DNA of 64,000 bases from Isochrysis galbana (lineage: Eukaryota > Haptophyta > Isochrysidales > Isochrysidaceae), in NCBI GenBank assembly GCA_018136815.1, contig CM030931.1, forward strand, positions 8,842,153 through 8,906,152. The letters run 5' to 3'. The position numbers and the translations under genes were made by a program. A model generated the notes under the pieces. It was given only the letters and a program-made list of their open reading frames with translations, made no database searches and was not told the origin of the DNA. Every line of letters starts with the position of its first letter. Within the stretch, counting starts at the first letter, position 1. Of this stretch, positions 21,678-32,949 are shown in pieces.

Positions 21678-23479
21678 ATGTCCTCCCTCGGTCCTCGCGT
21701 GCGCTCCCCCGTCCGCCGCGCTGCCTACCTTCCTGGCTCCACCTACACAGGCGTCGACGAGGGCTATGTAGGGCAGAGGCCAGGCATCCGCCTCACCTCG
21801 TACAAGTTGGACGAGGGAGTCTACACCACCAGCAAGGTGAGAGAGGGGCACACCGGGGGAAGGGAGTCTACACCACCAGCATGGTGAGAGAGGGGCACAC
21901 CGGGGGGGGAGGAAGTCTACACCACCAGGCAGGTGAGAGAGGCGCAAGCGTCCTCGGATCGTAGCTCACCATGCCTGGGTGCGCCTCTCCGGCTTAGGTG
22001 AAGCTGTCTCTCTCCTACGAGGGCGACGGCGCCATGCCGCTCCGACTCAGCCTCACGCTGCCGGAGCGGTGGATGGAGGGGAAGGGCGAGAAGGTGGCCC
22101 GGCTGAGGAAGCCCTTTATTGAGGCGTACCGAAGGAAATGGCCAGGCTCGCGGCTGGCGACGGCGGCGGAGGACGAGTGGGGCTTCGCGATCAAGGACGA
22201 GTCGCTCCTCCTCTTCTCGAAAAAGCGGCTGCAGGACGACGAGTACATCTGTGAGGCGCTCTATGACCGGCAGGAGGTCTCTGTGATGGCCGAGTGGGAC
22301 TGGGAGGACCATGCGCGCTCGCTTGCCGAGCTGCGCAAGGCCGTAGTCGACGAGCTCGCCGTGACGATGCGTCACGTGCTACACGAGCCGAGCTCCATCG
22401 TCCCCGTCACCTCCCGCGCGCAAATCCAGCCGGGCAACACATATGTGCTGCTCACCGGCTGGTACAGGCAGCAGTGCGTAATCGTGACGCCCGAGCACAC
22501 GGTCGCCGATCTCAAGAGCTACCTGCACGCGAAGAATGGTGTGCGTATGCCGATGGAGTCGATTGACATCGGGTTGCGTACAGCCGACGATCAGATTGAG
22601 ATCCTCGACCCCGCCGCCACGCTGCAACAGGTGTACGAGAAGTCCATGGACGGTACGAGCATAGCGACGCCTGCAACGGCACTCACCGTGAGCGAGCGAA
22701 AGCGGACCTCCGGCGCACCGCCCGAGTTCCACGCGGCCGCGGCGTTCGAAGGTGCGCGGCCCGGTCTCGTCTTCAAGCTCGGCCCCCAAGGGCTGGGCTA
22801 TTATTCCGACGAGCGCAGCCGTGCACGCGCGAGCAAAGGCACTGGGGAGGGCGCCGGTGCGAACGGCGCCGGCGCCGATGGGGGAGCTGTCGTCTCCGCA
22901 GCGGAGCACACGGCGGCCGACGCGCGCGCCTCTGTCGACGCAGCTCGCGTCGCTCTCGCGGAGGCGGAGGCCGACTTGCGCGACGGCGTGCAGCTGGGCA
23001 TGCCCGAACGCTTGCGGCTCGCGCTCGAGCGTCGGCGCGATGAGCGTGCCAAATGGCTCAGGCAGTTGGAGGCAGCGGGCACGCCTCGGGAGGGCGTCGA
23101 GTTGGTGCAAGAGACCCTCGACAAATTACGAGTGTCGGACTCCGGGGCGAACGACGACCAGTCTCCTCCTGTGATAGAGGACGTACCAGAGGTTGATACA
23201 GCAGGAGGCGCTGCCCAAGGGAGCGGCGCAGGTGCGGGAGGCGCGCCCTCGTTCCTCGGGCGCGCGATGGTGCTCGGTGTCGGCAAGCGCGTGCAGGACC
23301 GGAAGCACCAGATCTGGCTGCCGTCAGTGCACGACCCGTGGTCGTTCCGCACGCCCGACGATAAGCAGCCCACGGGCGGTACGACCCACGCAGCCGCACT
23401 GCCCGCGCCGCGCGGCTGGACGGCGCCTGCCGAGACGCAACCCATGGTCAACTCGGACGACGCCTGCAGCATCATGTAG
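21678..23479 (+). CDS. Unknown cytosolic protein with C-terminal CaaX-like box
   Basis: Exons 21678-21836 and 21998-23479, phase 0, give about 546 residues. The N-terminus (SPVRRAAYLPGSTYTGVDEGYVGQRPG) is basic and disordered. A globular region at about 54-160 contains LSLTLPERWMEGKGEKVARLRKPFIEAYRRKWPGSRL, partly helical. Residues about 180-260 (YVLLTGWYRQQCVIV...TVADLKSYLHAKNGV) read like a ubiquitin-like fold. PGLVFKLGPQGLGYYSD at about 290 is a conserved-looking motif. An Ala/Glu helix follows. The last four residues, CSIM, fit a CaaX prenylation signal, so membrane tethering is possible (inference). No family is recognised with confidence. The exon-1/intron junction is embedded in a triplicated repeat (see findings). 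Confidence 0.8.
21825..21945 (+). repeat. Triplicated exon/intron-junction repeat
   Basis: A unit of about 47 bp, GTCTACACCACCAG plus GGTGAGAG(A)GGGGCACACCGGGG, occurs three times in tandem. It starts in the last codons of exon 1 and continues into the intron. Each unit carries a consensus GTGAGAG donor. Confidence 0.85.
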
Positions 23480-24561
23480 CCCAGTCAGCCCTTGTATTAC
23501 TCTACCGAGAAGCGAGCCTGCCTGCGTTGTGGCGTGCCCGCGAATCGGCTGATGCCCCTGCCGAAGGGCTTGCCATCGCCATGCGACGCCCAGAGCCAAG
23601 CGAGGCGTGTGCAGTAGGCCCAAGTTGACCAAATTTGGCCAACGCTACGAATTTCTTTTTGATGGCCTAGTGCAGCTAGGAGTACACAGCCGCCCTTGAT
23701 CGTTGCGCGAAGCAACTATGGCCCCCGGCCGAGTGTGCGTCCGAGGGTTGGCTCCGTGTGCTTGTGCTTTGTCTGTTCGCCGATGCCTGGTCGGCTGTAT
23801 TGTGTGCGCGCTCCCCACCTTCTTCAATCCTCACAATGCACAATGAGCGAGCGCGGTCGCATCGGCCTACGTTGCATCGATTCGCCGCGAATCCCACCTT
23901 CGTTATATGCCACTGTGCAAAGTGCGGGGGAAGGGGGAGGCGAGCCGCCGCGAGCCGCTGGCAGCGGCGCGTCTCCCTGCTTTAAGTGCCGCCACCGCCG
24001 CATGCCGCGCCGCCTGGTGCTGGCTTCGCTCCAGTGCCGCGGCCATGGCGACCTCTCACGCCGCGAGCTCGTCGCGCAGCTATAGGGCGGTCAGACAGCA
24101 AACCGCTTTTTTAACATCTAATGGTAAGGTCGTCTAAGTCTAAGTAAGGGTGAAAATTGACCAAATCAAGATTGAGGATTCATCACGAGATTTTTGGATA
24201 TGGTGACCGGATAGGTGTGTAACTAGCACATATTCGGTGCCATTTGCTCACCAGACGCCCCACGGTAGCTCCCACCACAACGATGTGTAACAAGTTATTT
24301 GTAATAATGACGTGCGAGGTAGGTAGAGGTGGAGGTGCAGGTAGGTCGGCGTCGGACGCTTGCGCGCGATCGCTAGTTGCGAGTTTTTTTGTGTGTTCCT
24401 CAAGGGAAACGTGCTGCGGACGTACATGCGGCACCACAAATTGCCACAAGTTTGACGACAAGTTTGGGCAGTGAGCTACAAGAATCACGCAAGTTGGGCC
24501 GACAAGTTTGGGCGAATTCGGCTAAAAGTTTTTACCCACCCCTAACACAAAGTCGAACACA
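23480..24561. other. Intergenic region
   Basis: No gene is recognised. A solo TAGGGCGGTCAGAC (Tc1-type MITE terminus variant) lies at about 24085-24098. The remainder is featureless, lower-GC DNA before the foldback. Confidence 0.5.
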
Positions 24562-25987
24562 AGACGCAGACCCGCAGAGGCCAAGGGAGCTCACACCAAC
24601 ACCAAGCACTGTTAGCCCGGTCACTCACTCATTGTAACCACTATCTTCCACCTCCCCTGGGTGTCCAAGGATTCCTCAGGGTCCACCGCTACCTGCCCCG
24701 CCAGCCGCCTCCCCCCTCCGAACGACCCCCTCCCGCCCCACGAAAGGCAATGGCGTCGGTGAGGGACCCCCTCCCGGAGGCCGGAGGCCGGAGGCCGGAG
24801 GCCCTCCCTTCCCCCGCGCGTGGCGGGCTATTTTGGGAGATTGAGGCGGGCGCTCACGGGAGGGAATCGGAATGCTGAATGTGGGGCGCATCACTACTAG
24901 AAACGCGGAGCTTCCGCGACGTCCGATCGCCCGCGATCGGCCGAAGAATGAGAATGGCCTGGAGGTGGTGGCCATGGAGAGCCCAGAGCTCTCACGAGCA
25001 GGGTGGGGAGTCACTAGTCACTAGCTAGTAGGTCGCACGCTGGTTCTTGAGGGTCGCACACACTCGCACTAACCCATCCTGGCCCCTCGCACCGCAGGAA
25101 TGCCTCGATTCGATCCGGCCCGACGCCGAGGGCCATGGCCCCTACGGTTAGAAAGTTCTGTCCTTAAACTAAGGACGGTGTCCTTAAAAATCTATGAAAT
25201 CTAAGGACTTTGGCCTTCAATGCCTTTGATGTGCCTTAGAGTGAGCTTTTGAGACATCCCACCCCCTGAAGCAAATCATCATTACCTCCCATTCAACCTA
25301 AGCTCTCCCCATGACCAACTCTGCAGAGCTTGTCTTCGTTCACTTTTGCTGCCACATTCAGCATGCGGTGTTGCACTCGGACGATTCGCTCACGCGGGAG
25401 GAGTTTTTTTTAGCCCTTTTGAGCCGTATGTTGACAAATTGGGCCGTTGGATGGCAAAATCACGCTTCGTCGAATGGGGGTTAGTGCGAGTGTGTGCGAC
25501 CCTCAAGAACCAGCGTGCGACCTACTAGTGACTCCCCACCCTGCTCGTGAGAGCTCTGGGCTCTCCATGGTCCATGGCCACCACCTCCAGGCCATTCTCA
25601 TTCTTCGGCCGATCGCGGGCGATCGGACGTCGCGGAAGCTCCGCGTTTCTAGTAGTGATGCGCCCCACATTCAGCATTCCGATTCCCTCCCGTGAGCGTC
25701 CGCCTCAATCTCCCAAAATAGCCCGCCACGCGCGGGGGAAGGGAGGGCCTCCGGCCTCCGGCCTCCGGCCTCCGGGAGGGGGTCCCTCACCGACGCCATT
25801 GCCTTTCGTGGGGCGGGAGGGGGTCGTTCGGAGGGGGGAGGCGGCTGGCGGGGCAGGTAGCGGTGGACCCTGAGGAATCCTTGGACACCCAGGGGAGGTG
25901 GAAGATAGTGGTTACAGTGAGTGAGTGACCGGGCTAACAGTGCTTGGTGTTGGTGTGAGCTCCCTTGGCCTCTGCGGGTCTGCGTCT
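24562..25987. mobile_element. Foldback structure: long inverted repeat with ~510-bp arms
   Basis: The left arm (about 24562-25072) and right arm (about 25479-25987) are near-perfect reverse complements. A 112-codon open frame is read identically from both arms on opposite strands. The loop of about 405 bp contains a stretch (25160-25240) homologous to 44068-44130 inverted. Each arm contains an internal TAGCCCGGTCACTCACT motif (about 24608 and 25936) and a (GGAGGCC)n run. It could be a foldback transposon, a head-to-head duplication or a palindromic rearrangement. The arm ORFs are not convincing proteins. Confidence 0.9.
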
Positions 25988-26956
25988 GCGGGAGGCTCCC
26001 CGCAGGCACGCTAGCAGCCCCTGGAGCCATCGACGCCGGCGCGTGCCGGCTGCGCTGCGCGGTCGCTTGCGAAGCTCTAGCCTCTACTCTACTCGTTTGT
26101 CCTTTGTCCATCCTCCATCCTCCGTCTTGAGGTCAGCGGCAAGCGGCAAGAGATGGCCGGGGGAGGGTTTTTTTTGTAGATGCGCCGTCGAGGGCGGCGC
26201 GAGGCGAAGGCGCCGGGGGGGGGGGGAGATTTCTTTTTTCTCCCGCCGCGCGCAAAGGGGGCGTCTCTCTCTCTCCTCTCCTCCTCCTCTCTCTCTCCCC
26301 CTCTCTGCCTTTCCCTCTCTCTTCTCTCTCTCTCACTCTACTTTCTCTTCTGTTTTCTCTCCCTCCCTCGTCTCTCTCTTAAACCCTGACCTCCACCCCC
26401 TCCTCCCTCTTTTTCTCCCGCTCTCTCCACCTCCTCTCCCTCTCATCTCTCCGTCTCACCTCTCTCTCTTCTCTGCCTCTCTCTCTTTCTCTTCCTCTCC
26501 TCCGCCTCCCAGCTTTCCTCTTCTCTCTTCTCTCTTTCTCATCTTCGAGTAAAAATCCTTTCGACTCCTACTCTCCCCCCCTCTCTCTCTCTCTGTCGCT
26601 GATTTCTTTCTCTCTCTATCTATCTCTCTCATCATCATCTCTCTCTCTCTCTCTCTCTCTCTCCCTCCCCCCCCCCTCCCCCCTCTTGGTCTCTCCCCCA
26701 CACTCCTTTCCCTTTTTCTCCACCCTTCCTCCTCACCCTCCTCCGCTCTCCATCATCTCCATTCTCTCACGGCTTCTTCCGCATAATCATCGCCTTCTCT
26801 CTCATCACACGCCTCTCTCTCCCTCTCTCCGCCTCCACTCTCTCTCTCCCTTGCTTCCCCCCCCCCCTCTCCCTCCTTTTCTCTCCTTCTTCCCGTCCTC
26901 CCAACGCCTTCTTCCCTGTTACGCGCCCCTAAACAAACCCCTACCCCACCGTCTCC

Positions 26957-27008
<52 letters not shown>

Positions 27009-27033
27009 TCTCCCTCTCTCCCTCTCTCTCTCC

Positions 27034-27077
<44 letters not shown>

Positions 27078-27094
27078 CCCCCCCCCCTTCCCCC
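25988..27094. repeat. Pyrimidine-rich (CT)n block upstream of membrane-protein gene
   Basis: From about 26260 to 27090 the plus strand is almost entirely C/T, with pure CT at 26641-26662, 26965-27030 and 27045-27075 and a poly-C run at 27075-27087, up to the ATG at 27095. Long Ser/Leu/Pro ORFs within it are artefacts. It may be promoter or 5' UTR. Confidence 0.9.
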
Positions 27095-29812
27095 ATGGCC
27101 ACTCTCACAGAAAACCAGAGGCTCAACCCCGGTGGCAGCAACGCCGTCAACATCGAGCCGCCCATGCCCTACCCTTCCTGGTACAACTTTGTGGGCTCTG
27201 GCACTCGCGACGCCGCCGTCAACCAGCCTCCCAACCCTGGGGGAGGCTTCCCAGGCTTCCTGGGGGGCCAGCCCATGAATCCACGGCCTCCGAAGGCCAG
27301 GCCAAACCCTCAGCCCCTCCCCCAACAGCAGCAGAACCTCGAGGCCTTTGTGGAGCCCACACGCAACTGGGACAGCGAGCTCAACCCGTTCATCCGCGGA
27401 GGAGGAGAGACGACGGCCGCCTACCCTTCCGTTGGGAACAGCGAGTACGGGCTCATGTTCCAGACCAACGGGGAGCCGCTCCCACTCTATCCCGCGCCCC
27501 GGCCCACCGAGATCCTGCCCACGCGCCTCATCTTCCCTGGACCGCTCAGCTCCGCTCAGACGCGGCTTCAGCCGGTCCCCGACAATGCCGTGATGAGCGC
27601 CGCCAACCAGGCGTGGTACGACTCGCTCCCAATCGGGGGCGCCCTCGTGTCCAGCGTGGGCGGGCCTGCCGGGGCCACACCGGTCGCCGCCAAGCCGGGC
27701 GGAGAGTTCTCGTCCTTCGCGGGCAACTACCCTCCGTACCTGGCGTGGGAAGTCCAAAACGTCTTCTGGACGGGGGTCTGGGTCAACCTCAGCGCCTACC
27801 TCGAGAAGGCGGCCTCGATCCAGGTGAACGGCTCCATCGAGCTGGGCGCCGAGGGGATGCAGTTCGCCGCCATCGAAGGGAACCGCGCCGTGCTCGATCG
27901 CGAGATGTACTCCCCGTACCCGACGCAGGTGCGAGTTGCCAGCGGGGCGCGGGCGGGCGAGGGTTGCAAGACGGCGGGCCGCGGCGCGGGCGTTCGGCGG
28001 GCGCACTCACGGCGGTGCCACTGTGCCGGAGGGCCGGGCGCGAAGGCAGATATCCCGTGCGGCAGCACGCGGATCGACGCCGGCCTCGCGCCGGCTCAGG
28101 AGGGGCCGGGGGGCACGCGTGTGGCGTCGCTCCGCGGAGGGAATGGAGGGCGGCCCACGCGGCCGAAGCGCATCACGCCCCCCCCCCCCCCTCCAGGTGG
28201 ACGGCGGCGGCTTCTTCGGCTGGCTGGGCTGCCGCGCCTGCTGGCCTTGCACGCAGCAGTGCTGGTTCCTCGGCCTTGTGTGCGGCCTGGAGAAGTACGG
28301 CATCGCCATCATCGCCATCGTGCTCTTGCTCTTCGAGCTGAGCTTGATGGAGGGCATCCTCGTCACAGGTGCACGAGCTGGCAAGAGCTGGCCGGTCTGA
28401 CCAGCGCGCCTCGGGAGCTGCTCGGAGCGCGCGGGCGCCTCCTCGTTCTCACCACTTGCCCTGCCCGCGCGCCTGCACGTAGACTTCATTGGCGTCGTCC
28501 CTCGCACCGCCACCTGGGGCGACTTCTTCTATGCCGACGCACCCATCGCCCCACGTGTGGCGACGGGCTTCGTCTACCTCATCTTTTGGATCCTGCTCAT
28601 CGGCTTCTGCTTCAGGAAGCTCAAGCCGATTTCGTACTTTCGACAGTTGGGAGGTGGGCGGATCCTGCTCCGGTCACTCGCCGATAACTTTGAGGCGCAG
28701 GTAGCAGTGCAATCCACCGTCTTCCGCGCGCGACCGCCAGGCGCCGTCGCGCTCATCCCTCCCTTTTTGTCACAAGCCCCTCCAGGAGGGGCTCTTGACG
28801 CCTCCGCTCCCCTCCCCCAACCCCCTCCCCGCTCGCCACCCCAGTCCTACTCGTACTGCAACATGATCTTTTGGACCATCCTATTTGAGTTCGATACGGT
28901 CATCGTGCCCGCGTATTTCCCATTCGTCCTCACCCTTTTGGTCGTGGAGGTGCGTCGGCATGAGAGGGAGGGGGGCTGCGAAGGCGCACCGTGCTCCGGT
29001 GTGTGTCGCCGGGTGTGCGTCAGCCTGCGCCTCTCACGTGTGACGTCGTCGTCCCGTGCACCCCCCGCCTTCGCGCGTAGACGTACGAGGGCAACATCCG
29101 GGAGGCGGCCATTCTGCTCCTCATTTTCTATCTCGTCGACAACCTGCATTCGATGGCGCTACAGTTTGTCCACTACCTGGCGTGCGTCCCCGCGTGGCTG
29201 ATCGACCCCAAGATCAACGGCTTCGCCGCATCGGGCCCAGGCATCAACCAGTTTGTTCGAGGTGCCCGCGTCGACCGTGAGCTGAACACGCTCAATTACA
29301 TCTACTTGTGGACCACCGGCCTCGGCTTCCTCGTGTTGCTCATCCTAGTTAAGATCCAGATGACGATGCTCTACCTGTGGGTGGTCCCCATCGTCGTGGC
29401 GTGGTACTGCCTCGCCTGGCAGGCCATTCCGTACTGCATGCACGGCTGGCCAGTCTGCCCACGGCACACTGGCCCGTGCGTTACGATGACCGCCATCGCC
29501 ACCAGCCTCGTCTTCATCGCCATCTTTTGCTTCCACCACGCTTGTTTCCTCTTCCCTTGCCTGTGCGCGCCCGAGGTCCCCGGCTACCTCTTCTTCCCGC
29601 CCAACGGCCGGATCGACAGTCCGCTGACTGGCGTCTTCGATGCCAATTACAACCTCTTTCTCCGACGGTTCGGTGCGACAGAAGGTTGGGATTGCGTGTG
29701 GTCGCCGCCCGCCGAGCTCACCGACGAGACCGCTGCGCGAATGCTCGAGGAGGGCACCGCGCTCAGCCCAATCCTCGCCTTCTTCACCAACGCCATGCAG
29801 GGATGGGCGTAG
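27095..29812 (+). CDS. Polytopic membrane protein with Pro-rich N-terminus, unknown function
   Basis: Five exons: 27095-27928, 28197-28368, 28483-28700, 28845-28949 and 29081-29812. The junction between exons 2 and 3 is phase 1; the others are phase 0. The product is about 686 residues. Residues 1-230 are Pro/Asn/Gly-rich, presumably cytosolic. Then comes a Cys-rich motif (GWLGCRACWPCTQQCW) and roughly seven to eight hydrophobic helices: IAIIAIVLLLFEL, FVYLIFWILLIGFCF, MIFWTILFEF, YFPFVLTLLVV, AAILLLIFYLV, IYLWTTGLGFLVLLILV, MLYLWVVPIVVAWYCLAW and TMTAIATSLVFIAIFCF. The C-terminus of about 80 residues is soluble. No transporter or receptor signature is recognised. The dense TM content and continuous frame across four introns make it a real gene. 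Confidence 0.8.
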
Positions 29813-30520
29813 GGCCCTGACATGGTATCTATGGCGCGGGCCCACCGATGGCGATTCAAAGCATGGTGCGCCTTCATAGAAGGCGCGCATGCATTGCTAG
29901 CGTCATCTCGCGTTTGCACACCAATTCCGTGAAGGCTGTCGGCGTGGCGCGCGAACCTCCGTATCAGGCATGCTGTAATCGGTGTAGAGCTGTAGCAGCG
30001 GCCTCCCCAAGGCACTTGGCGGGTGCGCTTAAGCGTGACAAGATCGGTTGGGAATTAGGCAGGGATGCTGAGTAAATGGTGAAAGGGAATGCGTTGGGCT
30101 AGATGGTCGGGCGTCGAGCGCAAGTGCACAAGGTTGCGTGGGGCTCCTTGTGATACGTGATACCGCAACACCGATTCCATGTCATCGGCCTTACACGGTT
30201 TGGTGTGACATTGCATTCTTGTGCTTGTTCGCGGCCTTGTCCTTGGTAGCGTATGAAAAATAAGTCTTGTACTCTGTTGTGCATCAGGAGAGAGCGCCAT
30301 TCCTCATTGCCCATGCACACGTTCGCAGCATTTCCACCCCCCTTGTCGTGAGGGTTGCTCGCTTTTGGCTTTTGGGGCTTTACTATAAAAATACATAGGA
30401 GGTGCCTCAAGCCCCACTTAGACGATGACACCGCACCTCTCGCGATCTTGTGGTGGAGCCCTGGAGGCCGCAGTGTGGTGGCCCTCGTTGCTCCGTTGTC
30501 GCAACCGGAGACCCATCGTC
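29813..30520. other. Intergenic region
   Basis: Downstream of the membrane-protein gene. No gene or repeat is recognised until the TAGCCCGGTCACTCAC-ended repeat. Confidence 0.5.
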
Positions 30521-30660
30521 TAGCCCGGTCACTCACTAGGGGGGTGCGAAGGGCACCATCGGTAATGGGCAAACGAGGACCTTGCAATAAGCTCCCTATA
30601 GGTTCCGGTATGAGAGATCAGCAAAAAAAATCCGGGTACGGGGGAAGGAACTTCTCGTCA
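30521..30660 (+). mobile_element. TAGCCCGGTCACTCAC-ended repeat, copy 2
   Basis: It begins TAGCCCGGTCACTCACTA and continues through the GCTCCCTATAGGTTCCGGTA block to GATCAGCAAAAAAAA. It is the inverted counterpart of 20162-20000. It is non-coding. Confidence 0.65.
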
Positions 30661-30957
30661 TGAAAAGAAACGGCCCTTACAGCTCTCTCTCGCGCCGCGA
30701 GCTGTCGCTCGAGAAATAAAAAGACTGCGCCTCGAGATACCTGCCACCGTGGTTCCCGTAGGCGCCTTGAGCCTCTCCCTCCTCATCCCTCTCCTGTCGC
30801 CAGCCGCCCCCCTCCGCCCGTTTGCTAACGCAAACGAGTCCCGTTTCTCACCGCACTCCATCGGGGAGGTTGCAAAACCCCCCCTCTCCCTCTCTCCGTT
30901 CTCCTCCACCTCTGCCCCTGCGGCGCGTCGCCATGCGGCGCGCCACGCACGGTCTGC

Positions 30958-32132
30958 TCTCATAGGCCGCCCCCCCTTGAAAAACTATTGTTATAGTTTG
31001 AACTATGGAGCGTGCCGCGACCGCTCCCGAGCCCCAGGCGACCCTCGCCACCGCGCCCCACCTGGGACGCCCCATGCCGCCCGAGGCGGCTCGTCAGAAA
31101 GCCCTCTCAGAGCCCATCCAGCCCATCCAAACCACGCCCGCGCAAGCTCGCGGGGTGGCGAGCACTGGCACCGAACAGGTTGCCCCCATGGCTCTGCGTA
31201 GCATGCAGGGGGTCTTTGAGACCCCCTCCAACAGTGGGAAACCCTCCCACCCCAAGAGCACCTCATGTGGGAGGGCAGCTCAGCTGCCCTCCCCATGGTG
31301 GAAACCTCTACCATCAGTGCACCCAACATGGGAGGGCACTTCACAACCATCAATCTCCTACGGAGAGCAACTTGTGCCTCTGTTTTTCAACATGTTGACT
31401 CACTTCTCGTTTTCACCCCACTCCTGTGGGCCACAAGAACCTACAACTCAGTGCCCTGCCTTGGGCCCTCATTCAACACTTGACTCCCTCTCCTACTCTC
31501 CCTTCCCTCTAGAACCAACCCAAACAGCACGAACCCCCTCGCCCTCTGTTCAAAGCACCAAAAATTTCAACTCAAGACCCTTGTTGATACACTTCAGGTT
31601 TTCACCCCACTCTTGTGGGCCACAATTACCTACAACTCAGTGCCCTGCCTTGGGCCCTCTTCCAACACTTCACTCCCTCTCCCACTCCCTCTTCCAACTA
31701 CAACTAACCCAAGAAGCACAAACCCCCTTGCCCTCGGCTTCAAGCACCAAAAATTTCGACTCAAGACCAGAGGGAGGACATGTTTTGAGGCGGCGTCGCT
31801 GCCCATGCCTAGCGCAAGGGTATAGCGCCCCCACTCAGACATCTCCTTCCCCACAGCTCCTCTCTGAGGAGTTGCTCCTCTCCCTCCCATTAGGCCCCCT
31901 TGCCTGCGAGACCAGAACAGGATCTTGGCGTAGGGGGCTGTCTGAGTATGGAGGGAGGGGCGCTCTGGCTAGCGCAGGTAGAAAGCTAGTGAAGAGCTGG
32001 GTGGCATAAGGGGGGAAGGGTGCTTGCGCTTGCCGCGGCAGGGTGTCCTGTCTTGAGTGAGCGCTAGTCCCGTTCCTTTGCCGCGCCGCGACCCATAAGA
32101 ATTTGTTAAAAATTAAATCTCATAGGCCGCCC
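30958..32132 (+). mobile_element. E1 non-autonomous retroelement, full copy with 15-bp TSD
   Basis: The element (30973-32117, about 1145 bp) is bounded by the perfect direct repeat TCTCATAGGCCGCCC (30958-30972 and 32118-32132). Nine bases after the left TSD come the leader hairpin (30982-30999) and the ATG at 31005. One ORF runs to 32009 (334 residues). It starts MERAATAPEPQATLATAPHL and is then dominated by three internal repeats (CGPQxPTTQCPALGP and similar) that mirror the DNA repeats. No RT, endonuclease or zinc finger is present. The 3' end is TTTGTTAAAAATTAAA. Length and termini match the copy at 11645-12783, so both appear to be full length. Whether the ORF is translated is unknown; the Pro/Ser-rich sequence could be incidental. 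Confidence 0.9.
30982..30999 (+). promoter_or_regulatory. Leader hairpin of E1 (plus copy)
   Basis: Perfect 7-bp stem AAACTAT/ATAGTTT, loop TGTT, 5 bp before the ATG at 31005. Conserved with 12765-12782 and, with a different loop, 41632-41649. Confidence 0.75.
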
Positions 32133-32414
32133 TTTGGGGGCTCTCAGAGGGCCGCCAGCCAGGGCAGCTCAGGGGGCATTGGAGGCTGGGGCTCAGCCCT
32201 TGCCCCCCCCTGCCTCTCCCACGCTTGCCTCGCTGGCCCTGGGAGCCGCCCGAAGCCTTCTGTCTGGCCCTAGCGACCAGGGATGGGGGGGCGGAGTCAG
32301 CTCGAGGGCAAGGGCAGGCCCATGCTGGGCGTGGGAGTGCGAGTAACGGCCCGCGCCCACTAGGGGTCTGGGCCAGAGTCTTGATTGCCCAGCCCCTGCC
32401 AGAGGGCAGGGGCT
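32133..32414. repeat. GC-rich repeat-associated sequence
   Basis: The GCCCAGCCCCTGCCAGAGGGCAGGGG palindrome-like block near 32390-32414, outlined only, resembles sequence beside the inverted repeat R copy at 61190-61215. The stretch therefore probably belongs to a larger version of repeat R. No gene is seen. Confidence 0.5.
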
Positions 32415-32545
32415 AGGGTTGATTGTACCGGCCCGCACCCCGTGGGGCGTCCGCGATGGAGAGAGGGGGGCGCGAGGCCCCCATTGACCCCCACTTATAA
32501 AAGTAGGTTGGCCAATTGACCCTCACGCTTATAAAAGTAGGTTGC
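32415..32545 (+). repeat. Repeat R, copy 2, with tandem end
   Basis: Same block as at 14168-14266. The terminal CTTATAAAAGTAGGTTG is duplicated about 35 bp further on. Confidence 0.8.
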
Positions 32546-32949
32546 CATGACCCCTACTCTAAGAGTAAATTGGGTTGCGGCGGTGAGAACTCGGGGGGGT
32601 GTTTCAATCCATCCAGAGCCATCTTTCTTACCGTCCACAGCCTACCTCACACAGCCCTCACAACCAACGGACTAGAAAAAATTGATATTCATTCATCGCA
32701 CTGCTATCCGGCACCCCTAGGCGCTCACTCAACCTCTACGCGCCAGTGCGCCAGTAGTGCAGATGTGAACGACTCGTCGCAGAGGCATAACAAGTGCAAC
32801 ATTGCAGAGCTACGCACCGGAGAAGCTCACCTGATTCAAGGGCACAGCGTGCATGGTACAACACCACGGATTTGATTTACGCAGCGTAGACCGAGCGCTG
32901 CCCCAAGGGCAGTTCGGCACTGCACCGTGCCGCGTACGGTACGCCTGCT

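Noticed and set aside
24676-25873. Two identical 108-112-codon ORFs in the foldback arms
   Set aside because: They are the same inverted-repeat DNA read twice. Composition is driven by GGAGGCC repeats and there is no recognisable domain.
31005-32009. E1 ORF as a genuine host gene
   Set aside because: It lies exactly inside a TSD-bounded repeat, mirrors DNA-level internal repeats, and is disrupted in the other copies.
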